Assembly (NCBI GenBank): GCA_003168375.1 | Contig: PMSI01000001.1 | Location: 1,364,001-1,428,000 of the forward strand | Source: Vulcanimicrobiota bacterium | GTDB lineage: Bacteria; Vulcanimicrobiota; Vulcanimicrobiia; Vulcanimicrobiales; Vulcanimicrobiaceae | Direction: 5' to 3' | Length of the DNA: 64,000 bases | In this document: piece by piece, positions 26,657 through 34,751 of the stretch | How the letters are laid out: each line of letters begins with the position of its first letter | How positions within the stretch are numbered: the stretch's first letter is position 1 | Notes under the pieces: model-generated | What the model was told of the DNA's origin: nothing | Seen by the model: the letters and a program-made list of their open reading frames with translations, nothing else | Databases searched by the model: none | Made by a program: the position numbers and the translations under genes

Positions 26657-26860
26657 ATGAAGCGTTATGACGTCTTCCTGAGCGACGGCCACCGGCTCAC
26701 GACGAACGAGGACGGATACCGCGCGATCCGCGCCGGCTTCGCCGCGACGCTCGAAGCGCGTTTGGTACGGCTCAACACGGTCCGCGGCGAGCGCGTCGCC
26801 CACAACGTCGAGGTCAGCGTCGACCACATCGTCACGATCAGCGCCGTCGACGAAGCGTAG
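26657..26860 (+). CDS. Hypothetical 67-residue protein
   Basis: Family not recognised. It is a small soluble protein starting MKRYDVFLSDGHRL, with alternating strand/helix pattern and a final VSVDHIVTISAVDE strand. It lies 27 bp after livF and 8 bp before the end of the convergent dioxygenase gene. Start supported only by the possible leaderless promoter; coding status is moderate because the gene is short. Confidence 0.5.
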   Translation: MKRYDVFLSDGHRLTTNEDGYRAIRAGFAATLEARLVRLNTVRGERVAHNVEVSVDHIVTISAVDEA

Positions 26861-26868
26861 GAGTCCGC

Positions 26869-27759
26869 TCAGGCCCTCGCTGCCGCCGGCGCGACGTCGA
26901 CCGTCGTGACGCGGCGCAGGTCGCGGCGCTGCGTCGCCTCGTCGAACGCGAGCCCGCGGTGCATCGTGCAGCGGTTGTCCCAGATGACGAAGTCGCCGGC
27001 GCGCCAGGTGTGGCGGTACACGAACTGCGGCAGCGTCGCCAGCGCCGTCAGCTCGCGCAGCAGGATGCGGCCTTCGGGGACCGGCCAACCGATCACGTGC
27101 GAGGCGTGCGAGGCGAGATAGACGCTCGTTCGGCCGGAACCGGGATGGACGCGCACCAGCGGCTGTTCCGCGCCGGGGAATAGCGCGCGCTCCGCGTCGC
27201 TGAAATCGGTGAACCCGATCGTCGAACGCGAGTAGATGATCGAATGAAACGCGCGCAGCCCTTCGATCTCCGCCTTCATCGCGGCGGGCAGCGCGTCGTA
27301 GGCGGCCCGCATGTCGGCGTACTCGGTCTCACCGCCCACGCGCGGAACCTCTTTCGCCGAGAGCATCGAGTACCGCGCGATCGGCTCTTGGAACGAGGAG
27401 TCGGTATGCCACAGGCGGTTGCCGAGCGAGTACATCCGGCGCCGGTCGTCACGGGCGATGATCTGCTGGTGTTCGTCCAGGTTGGAGATGTCGGTCATGC
27501 CGGGCTCGGTCAGCCGTGCGGCATGGTCGATCACGCTGCGCCCGACCTTGGTGACGATCTCGCCGCCGCCGAGCCGCCGCGCGAACGCGACCTGTTCGGC
27601 ATCGTCGAACGGCTGCTCGCGCACGACGAGCACCGCAAACCGATCCATCAGCGCACGCATCTCGTCGATCCCGCCGCCGTCGAGCGCCCGGAGGTCGACG
27701 CCGCTCAGCTCGCCGACGAAGAACGGGTGCAGTTGCCTGAGCTCCGTCGTCCTTGTCAT
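26869..27759 (-). CDS. TauD/TfdA family Fe(II)/2-oxoglutarate dioxygenase
   Basis: Oxygenase of 296 residues. Iron ligands are His118 and Asp120 in WHTDSSF and His267 in CTMHRG; the Arg-rich stretch QRRDLRR near 275-283 should bind 2-oxoglutarate. The family hydroxylates taurine, sulfonates, aryloxyacids and other acids with decarboxylation of 2-oxoglutarate. ATG27759 (MTRTTELRQL) is chosen over ATG27798, which adds an Arg/Pro-rich tail; neither has a clear ribosome site. It follows livF2 by 44 bp, so it may act on the compound imported by system 2. Confidence 0.88.
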   Translation of the reverse strand: MTRTTELRQLHPFFVGELSGVDLRALDGGGIDEMRALMDRFAVLVVREQPFDDAEQVAFARRLGGGEIVTKVGRSVIDHAARLTEPGMTDISNLDEHQQIIARDDRRRMYSLGNRLWHTDSSFQEPIARYSMLSAKEVPRVGGETEYADMRAAYDALPAAMKAEIEGLRAFHSIIYSRSTIGFTDFSDAERALFPGAEQPLVRVHPGSGRTSVYLASHASHVIGWPVPEGRILLRELTALATLPQFVYRHTWRAGDFVIWDNRCTMHRGLAFDEATQRRDLRRVTTVDVAPAAARA

Positions 27760-27803
27760 CGTGCCTACGACGGGCGGGCGACGGCGCGGGGTTTGCATCG
27801 GGG

Positions 27804-28526
27804 TCACGTCCCCGCGGCTGCGACGTCGAGGCCCATGAGCATGCGGATGCGGTCGCGGTCGGCGGCGAGCTCGGCGGCGGCACCGGAGTGGACGATGCGG
27901 CCGCTGTCGAGGACGTAGGCGCGGTCCGCGATCTTCAGCGCCAGCAGCGCGTTCTGCTCGACGATCAGGATCGCGACCCCGGTATGCTTGAGCTCGCCGA
28001 GGATGCGGTAGACATCCTCGACGATGAGCGGTGCGAGCCCTTGCGAGGGCTCGTCGACCAGCAGCAGGTGCGGGTTCGCCACCAGCGCGCGCCCGATCGC
28101 GAGCATCTCCTGCTCGCCACCGGAGAGGCGGCCCGCCTTGCGCCCGCGCAGTTCGGCGAGCTTGGGCAGGTGCTCGAACACGCGCGGGATCGTCCACGCG
28201 CCCCCGCGCCCGTTTTCAGCGAGCTGCAGGTTCTCGAGCGTGGTCAAGTCCTTGAACATCCGGCGCCCTTCGGGGACGTACCCGACGCCGAGCCGCGCGA
28301 CCCGGTAGGCCGGCCAGCCGGTGATGTTCTGCCCGGCGTATTTCACCGTGCCGGCGAGCGGCGGCGTGAGGCCGAGGATGCTGCGCATCGTCGTCGTCTT
28401 GCCGGCACCGTTGAGCCCGAGCAGCGCCACGACCTCGCCTTCGCCGACCGTCAGCGAGACGTCGCGCAGGATGCGGATCTTGCCGTAGTTGGTGCAGACG
28501 CCGTCGAGCGCAAGCAGGTCAGACAT
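27804..28526 (-). CDS. Branched-chain-type ABC ATPase LivF, system 2
   Basis: ATPase of 240 residues: Walker A GLNGAGKTT, YVPEGRRMFKDLT, signature LSGGEQEMLAIGRAL, Walker B LLLVDEPSQGLAP and VEQNALLAL. ATG28526 (MSDLLALDG) is chosen; the longer frame only adds an Arg-rich tail that overlaps livG2 further. It overlaps livG2 by 8 bp. Confidence 0.92.
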   Translation of the reverse strand: MSDLLALDGVCTNYGKIRILRDVSLTVGEGEVVALLGLNGAGKTTTMRSILGLTPPLAGTVKYAGQNITGWPAYRVARLGVGYVPEGRRMFKDLTTLENLQLAENGRGGAWTIPRVFEHLPKLAELRGRKAGRLSGGEQEMLAIGRALVANPHLLLVDEPSQGLAPLIVEDVYRILGELKHTGVAILIVEQNALLALKIADRAYVLDSGRIVHSGAAAELAADRDRIRMLMGLDVAAAGT

Positions 28527-29295
28527 GATCGAGCACACCTTCGCCGAGGTACGCGCTGCGCACCGCTTCGTTCGCGGCGATCTCCGCCGGCGTCCCATCG
28601 GCGAGCAGCTTGCCGCGATCGAGCACGGTGATACGGTCGGCGAGGCTCAGCACGACGCGCATGTTGTGTTCGACGAACAGCACCGTCAACCCGAGACGTA
28701 CGCGCAGGTCGCGGATCACGCCGATGATGCGGTCGGTCTCGGCCTCCGCTAGCCCGGCCATCGGCTCGTCGAGGAGCACCAGGACCGGATCGGTCGACAG
28801 GCTCATCGCGATCTCGCACAGCCGCTGCGAACCGTGGGCCAGCTCCGCCAGCGGCCGGTCGCGCTGCGCGATCAGATTGACGAAGCCGAGCAGCTCGTCG
28901 ACGCGGCCGTCGACCGCCGCCTTCGCCTCGCCGCGCGGTGCGCGCAGCCGGAACGCCTGCTTCGCGTGCGCGCTCACGCCGAGCCGCACGTTTTCGTCGA
29001 CCGTCAGCTCGGGGAAGATGCTGGGCGTCTGGAACGTCCGCCCCATCCCCATCGCGATCCGCCGCCAGTTGACCAGCCGCGTCACGTCTGTGCCGCGGAA
29101 CGTCACGCGACCGCGCTCGGGGAACGCGAACCCCGAGATCGCGTTGAAGAACGTCGTCTTGCCGGCGCCGTTCGGCCCGATGAGCGCGTGGATCGTCCCT
29201 TCGCGAACCTGCAGCGAGACGTCGTCGACGGCCCGCACGCCTCCGAACGCCTTCGTTATCCCGGTCGCTTCGAGCAGCACGCCGTCAGACGCCAC
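28519..29295 (-). CDS. Branched-chain-type ABC ATPase LivG, system 2
   Basis: ATPase of 258 residues: Walker A GPNGAGKTT, RTFQTPSIF, the variant signature LAHGSQRLCEIAMSL, Walker B LVLLDEPMAGLAE and FVEHNMRVV. Its N-terminus overlaps livM2 by 11 bp. Confidence 0.92.
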   Translation of the reverse strand: MASDGVLLEATGITKAFGGVRAVDDVSLQVREGTIHALIGPNGAGKTTFFNAISGFAFPERGRVTFRGTDVTRLVNWRRIAMGMGRTFQTPSIFPELTVDENVRLGVSAHAKQAFRLRAPRGEAKAAVDGRVDELLGFVNLIAQRDRPLAELAHGSQRLCEIAMSLSTDPVLVLLDEPMAGLAEAETDRIIGVIRDLRVRLGLTVLFVEHNMRVVLSLADRITVLDRGKLLADGTPAEIAANEAVRSAYLGEGVLDHV

Positions 29296-30307
29296 GACCG
29301 GCCTCCCCCGCCGCGTTCGGGTCGAACGCCGCGTTGGCGTCGACGTCGTCGTCGCCGAACGCCTGCGGCGCGCGCCCGAGCGCTTGGAGCGTCCCCAGGA
29401 TCCCGCGCGGAAAGAAGAGGACGCATGCGACGAACAGCGCGCCGAGGAAGATCTGCCACCACGACGTGATCGTCGAAATGATGTCGTTCCCGATCACGTA
29501 GATGAACGCACCGACCAGCGAACCCCACACGGTCCCCGCGCCGCCGAGGATCATCGAGAGCACGAAGTAGCCGGACTGGTGCCAGTCGAGCTGGAGCGGA
29601 AACGCGAAGTTGATGAGCAGCCCGGAGAGTGCGCCGCTCAGACCGGCCATCGTCGAGGCGATGAGCAGGGCGACAAAGATGAACCGATCGGTGTTGAGCC
29701 CGAGGTAGCGAACGCGCGGTTCGTTCTGCCGGATCGCGATCAGCGTCCGGCCGAACGGCGAACGCACAATCGTGCGGAACGCGATCACCGCGATCACGAA
29801 GAACGCCAGCGCGACATAGTAGAACCCGAAGTCGCTCACCGTCGCGTGGGCATTCGCGAGCACGAAGAGCGGCCGCGGAACCTGCATGCCGTCCTCACCC
29901 CCGGTCACGTCCGTGTAGCGGTACGCGATGAAGTAGAAGACTTGCCCGAACGCGATCGAGAGCAGCCCGAAATAAATCCCGCGCCGGCGCAAGAGGAACG
30001 GCGCGAGGATGAGGCCGCCGAGCAGGCCGGCGACCGTGCCGATGACGATCGCCTCGGCGAAGTGTACCTGGAAGTACTTGACGGAGAGGGCCGCGCCGTA
30101 CGAGCCCAACCCGAAGTAGGCGGCGTTGCCGAAGGCGGGCAGCCCGGTGTACCCGAGCAGCAGGTTGACGCTCATCACCGCGATCGCGATCACCAGCACG
30201 CCGCTCACGATCGAGACGTCCAGATGCATGAGCGGCGAGATCCAGGGGCCGAACGCGAACAGCACGACGACGGCCGCTGAGAGGAGAAGCTCCTTGCGTG
30301 CGGTCAC
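29285..30307 (-). CDS. Branched-chain-type ABC permease LivM, system 2
   Basis: Permease of 340 residues with multiple membrane segments, LivM motif LLLGYTGLPAFGNAAYFGLGSYG and cytoplasmic IRQNEPRVRYLGL. A C-terminal cytoplasmic tail rich in Asp and Ala (GDDDVDANAAFDPNAAGEAG) extends past the last segment. It overlaps livH2 by 4 bp. Confidence 0.9.
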   Translation of the reverse strand: MTARKELLLSAAVVVLFAFGPWISPLMHLDVSIVSGVLVIAIAVMSVNLLLGYTGLPAFGNAAYFGLGSYGAALSVKYFQVHFAEAIVIGTVAGLLGGLILAPFLLRRRGIYFGLLSIAFGQVFYFIAYRYTDVTGGEDGMQVPRPLFVLANAHATVSDFGFYYVALAFFVIAVIAFRTIVRSPFGRTLIAIRQNEPRVRYLGLNTDRFIFVALLIASTMAGLSGALSGLLINFAFPLQLDWHQSGYFVLSMILGGAGTVWGSLVGAFIYVIGNDIISTITSWWQIFLGALFVACVLFFPRGILGTLQALGRAPQAFGDDDVDANAAFDPNAAGEAGRGV

Positions 30308-31176
30308 CCGAAGATGCCCTCTTCTCCGAAGAGGCCGCGCGGCCGCACCAGCAAGACGATCGCCATCAGCACGTACATCGAGACTTCGCTCGCAGCCGGG
30401 ATGAACAGCGTCGTCATCGAGATCGCGATCCCGACCAACAGGCCGCCGATGATGCTGCCGAACAGGCTGCCCATCCCGCCGATGATCACGGTGACGAACG
30501 CCGGCATGAGCAGGTTGTTACCGCTGGTCGGCGAGAGGCCCAGCATCCCGCCGGCGAGCACGCCGGCGATCCCCGCCAGAAAGATCCCGAGGCTGAAGTT
30601 CACCGCGTACAGGACCTGCGTGTTCGTCCCCAGCGCCGCGATCATCTCGGTGTCCTGCACGGCGGCACGCAGCCGCAGGCCGAAGCGCGTGCGGGTGAGG
30701 AACAGCGCGAGCGCCGCGATCGCGATCAGGAGTACGACGACGATGAAGATGCGGAAGGTCGGAAACTGCATGAAACCCAAGCTCGCCGCGCCCGCCAGCG
30801 CCGGCGGCGGCGAAAACGGCACGCCGTTCGGTCCCCAGATCAGGCGGAAGGCCTCCTCCGCCATCAGCGAGAGTCCGAAGGTCATCAGCAGGCTATAGAA
30901 CGGCTCGCGCTTGTAGAGCGGACGCACCAGCGTCCGCTCTACGATGATCCCGACGAGGACCGCGATCAGCGGCGCCAAGATCAGGGCCCAGCCGAACGGG
31001 ATCTTTCGCAGCACCATCGTGTACGCCAGGTAGCCCGCGAGCGTCATGAAGCTCCCGTGCGCCATGTTGATGGTGCCGGTGAGGTTCATGATCAGCGAGA
31101 GCCCGAGTGCGACGATCGCGTAGAACGCGCCGAGCACCAGCCCGTTGAAGAGCTGGGGCCCGAGGTGCTCGATCAT
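30304..31176 (-). CDS. Branched-chain-type ABC permease LivH, system 2
   Basis: Permease of 290 residues. N-terminal GLVLGAFYAIVALGLSLIMNL then GTINMAHGSFMTLAGYLAY, and C-terminal FVTVIIGGMGSLFGSIIGGL, are typical LivH features. It starts 6 bp after the binding-protein stop. Confidence 0.92.
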   Translation of the reverse strand: MIEHLGPQLFNGLVLGAFYAIVALGLSLIMNLTGTINMAHGSFMTLAGYLAYTMVLRKIPFGWALILAPLIAVLVGIIVERTLVRPLYKREPFYSLLMTFGLSLMAEEAFRLIWGPNGVPFSPPPALAGAASLGFMQFPTFRIFIVVVLLIAIAALALFLTRTRFGLRLRAAVQDTEMIAALGTNTQVLYAVNFSLGIFLAGIAGVLAGGMLGLSPTSGNNLLMPAFVTVIIGGMGSLFGSIIGGLLVGIAISMTTLFIPAASEVSMYVLMAIVLLVRPRGLFGEEGIFG

Positions 31177-31182
31177 GCGGTG

Positions 31183-32457
31183 TTACGCGCCGGGGTAGCC
31201 CAGCTTGCAGACCGCTTCTTTTTGCGCGATCGTCTGCTCGACGGCTTCCGCCGCGTTGATGTCGGTCACGTCGAACAGGTCGTATTTGTCGCCAGGCGTC
31301 CCGTTCGGCCGGATCTTCGCGACCCACATCGGCCACATCAGCTGGTGATCCTCTTTGCGGTAGTACGCGCTGCCGGCGAAGATCGAGGTGAAACGGACGC
31401 CCTCGATGGCTCGCGCGACCTTCACGGGATCGGTGCTCTTCGCGTCGTTCATCGCGTGCGCCAGGCGGTCCAGCGTGATGTACCCGAAGGCGTTGCGCGC
31501 CGTCGGCGGCCGGCCGTAGCGTTTGATCGACTCGGCGACGAACTCCTGAGCCACCTTGTTGTTCTTGCCCAGGGTCTTCTCGCTCTTGTAGTACCATTCG
31601 ATGCCCCAGTAGCCTTCGCGCGCTTCCGGGCCGAGGCCGAACAGCGGCTCGAGCTCGACTTGCGGTCCGCCGACCGGGTACTTCTTGAGCAGCCCGAACT
31701 GGTTCATCTGCTTGAGGCAATTGGTGTAGTCGTCGCCCTGCACCAGGACGAGCACGAGGTCGGGCTTCGCCGCATCGATCTTGGTGAGGTACGAGCTGAA
31801 GTCGGTCGTCCCCAGCGGTGTGAGCTCGTTGCCGACGATGCGACCGCCGTTGTGTGCGAGCACGTCCTTGAAGCCCTCTTCGAGAGAGTGGCCGTACGCG
31901 TAGTCCGGCGTGATGAGGAACCACTTCTTGCCGAAGCGCTTCTGCAGCGCGTACCCCGTCGCGTGCGTCTCCATCCACGTGCTGTGACAGGTGCGGAACA
32001 CGTTCCAGTGACAGCTCTTGCCGGTCACGTCGTCACTGTGGCCGCCCGAGTCCATGAAGAGCGTGCCGAGCGTGTTCGCGACGCCGGCGACCGAGAGCGA
32101 GACGCCGCTCGAGACCGTGCCGCAGAGCGCGGCGACCTTGTCCTGGTTGACCAGCTTGCGGGCCTTCTGGGCGGCGACGCCGGGGTCGTTCTGCTCGTCT
32201 TCCTTCACCAGCTCGATCTTGCGGCCCATGATCCCGCCGCGCTTGTTCCACGCGTCGGTAGCCATCTCGAAGCCATGGGTCTCGTTCTCGGCCGGACCCG
32301 CGTAGACGCCGGTGTACGGTTCGAGCAGACCGATCTTGATCGCGTCGGCCGCCTCGCCGACCCGCGGGATGTAGGCCGGGATTCCGAACACCGCGGCGGC
32401 ACTGCCGGCCCCCGCGATGGTGACGAACTTGCGGCGATTGAGAACCGGACGGCTCAT
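31183..32457 (-). CDS. Branched-chain-type ABC substrate-binding protein (LivK-like), system 2
   Basis: Binding protein of 424 residues, longer than in system 1. The N-terminus MSRPVLNRRKFVTIAGAGSA has a twin-arginine-like motif (NRRKFV) before a hydrophobic stretch, so Tat export is likely. The mature part begins IKIGLLEPYTGVYAGPAENE and contains ITPDYAYGHSLEEGFKDVL. A textbook AGGAGG ribosome site lies 5 nt before ATG32457. It resembles amide/urea- or aromatic-acid-type receptors in general appearance, but the ligand cannot be assigned. First gene of the operon K-H-M-G-F plus dioxygenase, transcribed leftward. Confidence 0.88.
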   Translation of the reverse strand: MSRPVLNRRKFVTIAGAGSAAAVFGIPAYIPRVGEAADAIKIGLLEPYTGVYAGPAENETHGFEMATDAWNKRGGIMGRKIELVKEDEQNDPGVAAQKARKLVNQDKVAALCGTVSSGVSLSVAGVANTLGTLFMDSGGHSDDVTGKSCHWNVFRTCHSTWMETHATGYALQKRFGKKWFLITPDYAYGHSLEEGFKDVLAHNGGRIVGNELTPLGTTDFSSYLTKIDAAKPDLVLVLVQGDDYTNCLKQMNQFGLLKKYPVGGPQVELEPLFGLGPEAREGYWGIEWYYKSEKTLGKNNKVAQEFVAESIKRYGRPPTARNAFGYITLDRLAHAMNDAKSTDPVKVARAIEGVRFTSIFAGSAYYRKEDHQLMWPMWVAKIRPNGTPGDKYDLFDVTDINAAEAVEQTIAQKEAVCKLGYPGA

Positions 32458-32607
32458 GGGACCTCCTGAGCAAACGCGCGAGGCGCCCCGCTGAGCTGGG
32501 CACCGGTGGAGATTCCCAGTTAAGACTTTCGTCGCAGCGAGCCCTCTCGTCGGCGAGGAAAAAGATGCGCGTGGGAGAGACGCCGCCCGTCGAGAATCCT
32601 TCCGGCC

Positions 32608-33807
32608 ATGTCCACGGTAGTCAATCCTGGCCTCGAAGGCGTCGTCGTTGGCGAAACGGTCCTGAGCAACGTCGAGGGGGAGGCGGGCCGGCTCACCTAT
32701 CGCGGCTACGACATCCACGACCTGGCCGAGAACGCCAGCTTCGAAGAGGTCATGCACCTGCTGCTGTTCGGGCAGCTCCCGACGCACCAGGAGCTGATCG
32801 ACCTGAACGCGCGCCTCACCGCGCGCCGGGCGCTCCCGTCCGGGCTCCTCGCGATGCTGCACGCGATCCCGCGCGACGCCTGGCCGATGGACGTGCTGCG
32901 CACTGGGGTCTCCGCGGTCTCGCAGTTCATCCCGCACCGCCCCGACGGTTCGCACGAGACGTCGGTCGAGACGGCGATCGACTTGATCGCGAAGTTCCCG
33001 ACGATCGTCGCCGCTTGGGACCGCATGCGCCGCGGCCTCGAACCGATCGCTCCCGATCCGAAGCTGAGCACCGCCGCGAACTTCCTCTTCATGCGCACCG
33101 GTGAAATGCCGATCCCGGAGGCCGAGCAGGCCCTCGACACCTATCTGGTGCTGCTGGCCGACCACTCGTTCAACGCATCGACGTTTTCGGCGCGCGTTAC
33201 CGCGTCGACCGGTGCCGACATCTACTGCGCGGTGACGTCCGCGGTCTCGACGCTTGCCGGCGATTTGCACGGCGGCGCGCCGAGCAAGGTCATGGTGCAC
33301 CTCGAGGAGATCGGCTTGCCGGAGAAGGCCGAGCCGTATGTCCGCGACCTGCTCGCGCGACACGAGAAGATCATGGGGATGGGGCACCGCGAGTACAAGA
33401 TCCGCGACCCGCGCGCCGCGCAGCTCGAGCAGATGGCGAAGAACCTGACCGAGAAATCACACACGAAGTGGTACCTGATCGCGCGCGCGCTCGAAGACGC
33501 GGCCGACAAGGTGCTGCGCGAGCAGAAGCCCGGCAAGCAGATCTACGCGAACGTCGAGTTCTACACCGCGCCGACGCTCTCGAGCCTCGGCATCCCGGCC
33601 GACGAGTTCACCTGCATGTTCGCCTGTGGGCGCATTGCGGGTTGGACCGCGCACGTGCTGGAGCAGTTCGCGCACAACCGGCTCATCCGGCCGCAGGCGA
33701 CGTACACCGGCCCCGCGGTGCACCCGTACGAGCCGATCGCCACGCGGCGCTCGACCGCCGCGCCCGGCACGAACGGCCACCCTCACCCTTCGACAGGCTC
33801 AGGGTGA
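32608..33807 (+). CDS. Citrate synthase / 2-methylcitrate synthase family protein
   Basis: Protein of 399 residues condensing acetyl- or propionyl-CoA with a 2-oxo acid. Two catalytic His segments are present: LADHSFNAST and GMGHREYKIRDPR. The position of the third catalytic residue reads NVEFYTA, with Glu where most family members have Asp (NVDFY). The C-terminal dozen residues end in a dispersed-repeat-encoded HPSTGSG, and the stop TGA lies inside the repeat. It is divergent from the Liv system 2 operon with a 150-bp gap; no strong ribosome site precedes ATG32608. It could be the main citrate synthase or a paralogue. Confidence 0.88.
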   Translation: MSTVVNPGLEGVVVGETVLSNVEGEAGRLTYRGYDIHDLAENASFEEVMHLLLFGQLPTHQELIDLNARLTARRALPSGLLAMLHAIPRDAWPMDVLRTGVSAVSQFIPHRPDGSHETSVETAIDLIAKFPTIVAAWDRMRRGLEPIAPDPKLSTAANFLFMRTGEMPIPEAEQALDTYLVLLADHSFNASTFSARVTASTGADIYCAVTSAVSTLAGDLHGGAPSKVMVHLEEIGLPEKAEPYVRDLLARHEKIMGMGHREYKIRDPRAAQLEQMAKNLTEKSHTKWYLIARALEDAADKVLREQKPGKQIYANVEFYTAPTLSSLGIPADEFTCMFACGRIAGWTAHVLEQFAHNRLIRPQATYTGPAVHPYEPIATRRSTAAPGTNGHPHPSTGSG

Positions 33808-33809
33808 CA
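33786..33809 (-). repeat. Dispersed 24-bp repeat, copy 5, at the citrate synthase/hisB junction
   Basis: On the plus strand CCCTTCGACAGGCTCAGG is followed by GTGACA. The sequence supplies the last codons and stop of the citrate synthase gene and, through GTG at 33804, the probable start codon of hisB. Confidence 0.85.
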
Positions 33810-34400
33810 TTGAAGCGTAGCGCGCACGTCACGCGGGAGACGCGCGAGACGCGGGTCGAGCTGCGGCTCGCGCTCGACGGCGGCCCCGTCTCGATCGCGA
33901 CCGGCGTCGATTTCTTCGACCACATGCTGGGCGCGCTCGCGACGCACGGCGGACTCGGTTTCGAGTTGACCGCACGCGGCGACGGGATGGATCACCACCA
34001 CGTGATCGAGGACGTCGGGATCACGCTCGGGCGCGCGATCGACGAATCGCTCGGCGACAAGCGCGGGATCGCGCGCTTCGGCTCGATCGCGATCCCGCTC
34101 GACGACGCGCTCGTGCAATGCGCGCTCGACCTCAGCGGACGGCCGTACTTGAACTACGACGTCCCGCTCTCGGTCCCGGCGCTCGGCGCGCTGCCGACCG
34201 AACTCGTCCCGCACTTCTTCCGCAGCGTGGTCGACCACGGTAAGTTCAACCTGCACCTGCTGCGTTGGGCCGGCACGAACAACCACCATCTGTGCGAGGC
34301 GGCGTTCAAGGCCTTCGCTCGCGCGTTTGCGCAGGCGAAGGTGCTCACCGCATCGAGTGAGGTCCCGTCGACGAAAGGCTCGCTGACCGAAGGGGGCTGA
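33804..34400 (+). CDS. hisB: Imidazoleglycerol-phosphate dehydratase
   Basis: Histidine biosynthesis step six (IGP to imidazole-acetol phosphate), 198 residues, monofunctional form. Manganese-site motifs are present: FFDHML, MDHHHVIEDVGITLG, VDHGKFNLHL and NNHHLCEAAFKAFARA. The GTG at 33804 overlaps the citrate synthase stop (GTGA) and lies inside a dispersed repeat; a TTG at 33810 is the alternative. No other his gene is adjacent; hisH and hisA are 11 kb away at 44974-46313. Confidence 0.93.
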   Translation: MTLKRSAHVTRETRETRVELRLALDGGPVSIATGVDFFDHMLGALATHGGLGFELTARGDGMDHHHVIEDVGITLGRAIDESLGDKRGIARFGSIAIPLDDALVQCALDLSGRPYLNYDVPLSVPALGALPTELVPHFFRSVVDHGKFNLHLLRWAGTNNHHLCEAAFKAFARAFAQAKVLTASSEVPSTKGSLTEGG

Positions 34401-34436
34401 GGGGCTTCGACGTGGCTAAGCCCCGGCTCGAGCCGG
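34401..34436. terminator. Hairpin and palindrome after hisB
   Basis: GGGGCTT (34401-34407) pairs with AAGCCCC (34418-34424) around a 10-nt loop, and it overlaps a perfect palindrome CCGGCTCGAGCCGG (34423-34436). There is no T run, so it may be a weak or bidirectional terminator between hisB and the convergent small gene. Confidence 0.4.
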
Positions 34437-34438
34437 CG

Positions 34439-34579
34439 TCAGACGCTGAACATCACGGCGATCACCACGCAGACGACGGCGATGCCGATCCCGGCGACCG
34501 AGAAGTCGTGTTCCGGCGGTAGGCTTCGCTCGCGTCTGCGATCCTTGCGCGAGCGCCGACGCCCCGCCACGTTCGTCAC
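34439..34579 (-). CDS. Small single-pass membrane protein, 46 residues
   Basis: A short gene between hisB and the TelA operon, on the minus strand. GTG34579 is preceded at 9 nt by a perfect AGGAGG (34589-34594), the strongest ribosome site in this region. The product starts MTNVAGRRRSRKDRRRERSL, a very basic N-terminus, and ends with one hydrophobic helix (about residues 27-46, FSVAGIGIAVVCVVIAVMF). This suggests a tail-anchored-like inner-membrane peptide with the basic part in the cytoplasm. No family recognised. Positions 34580-34751 upstream hold nothing else I can support. Confidence 0.6.
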   Translation of the reverse strand: MTNVAGRRRSRKDRRRERSLPPEHDFSVAGIGIAVVCVVIAVMFSV

Positions 34580-34751
34580 CCCCACTGCCCTCCTAGCTCC
34601 GGGTCGGTTCCGTTACGAGGCTCTTTCCGTGATGAGCGAGGGGCCTAACGCTTTTTGCAACGGAGCGCTGCGTGAGGTTCGACCTGTCCTGTTTCGCCCG
34701 ATCGGCGCGCTCGCCGGAGGGGCCGGGCGCCTGCGACCGGTAGAGCCGAGC

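Noticed and set aside
30298-32469. Long 723-residue plus-strand frame
   Set aside because: Antisense to clear LivH and LivK genes, with the Arg/Asp/Gln-rich composition of a shadow frame.
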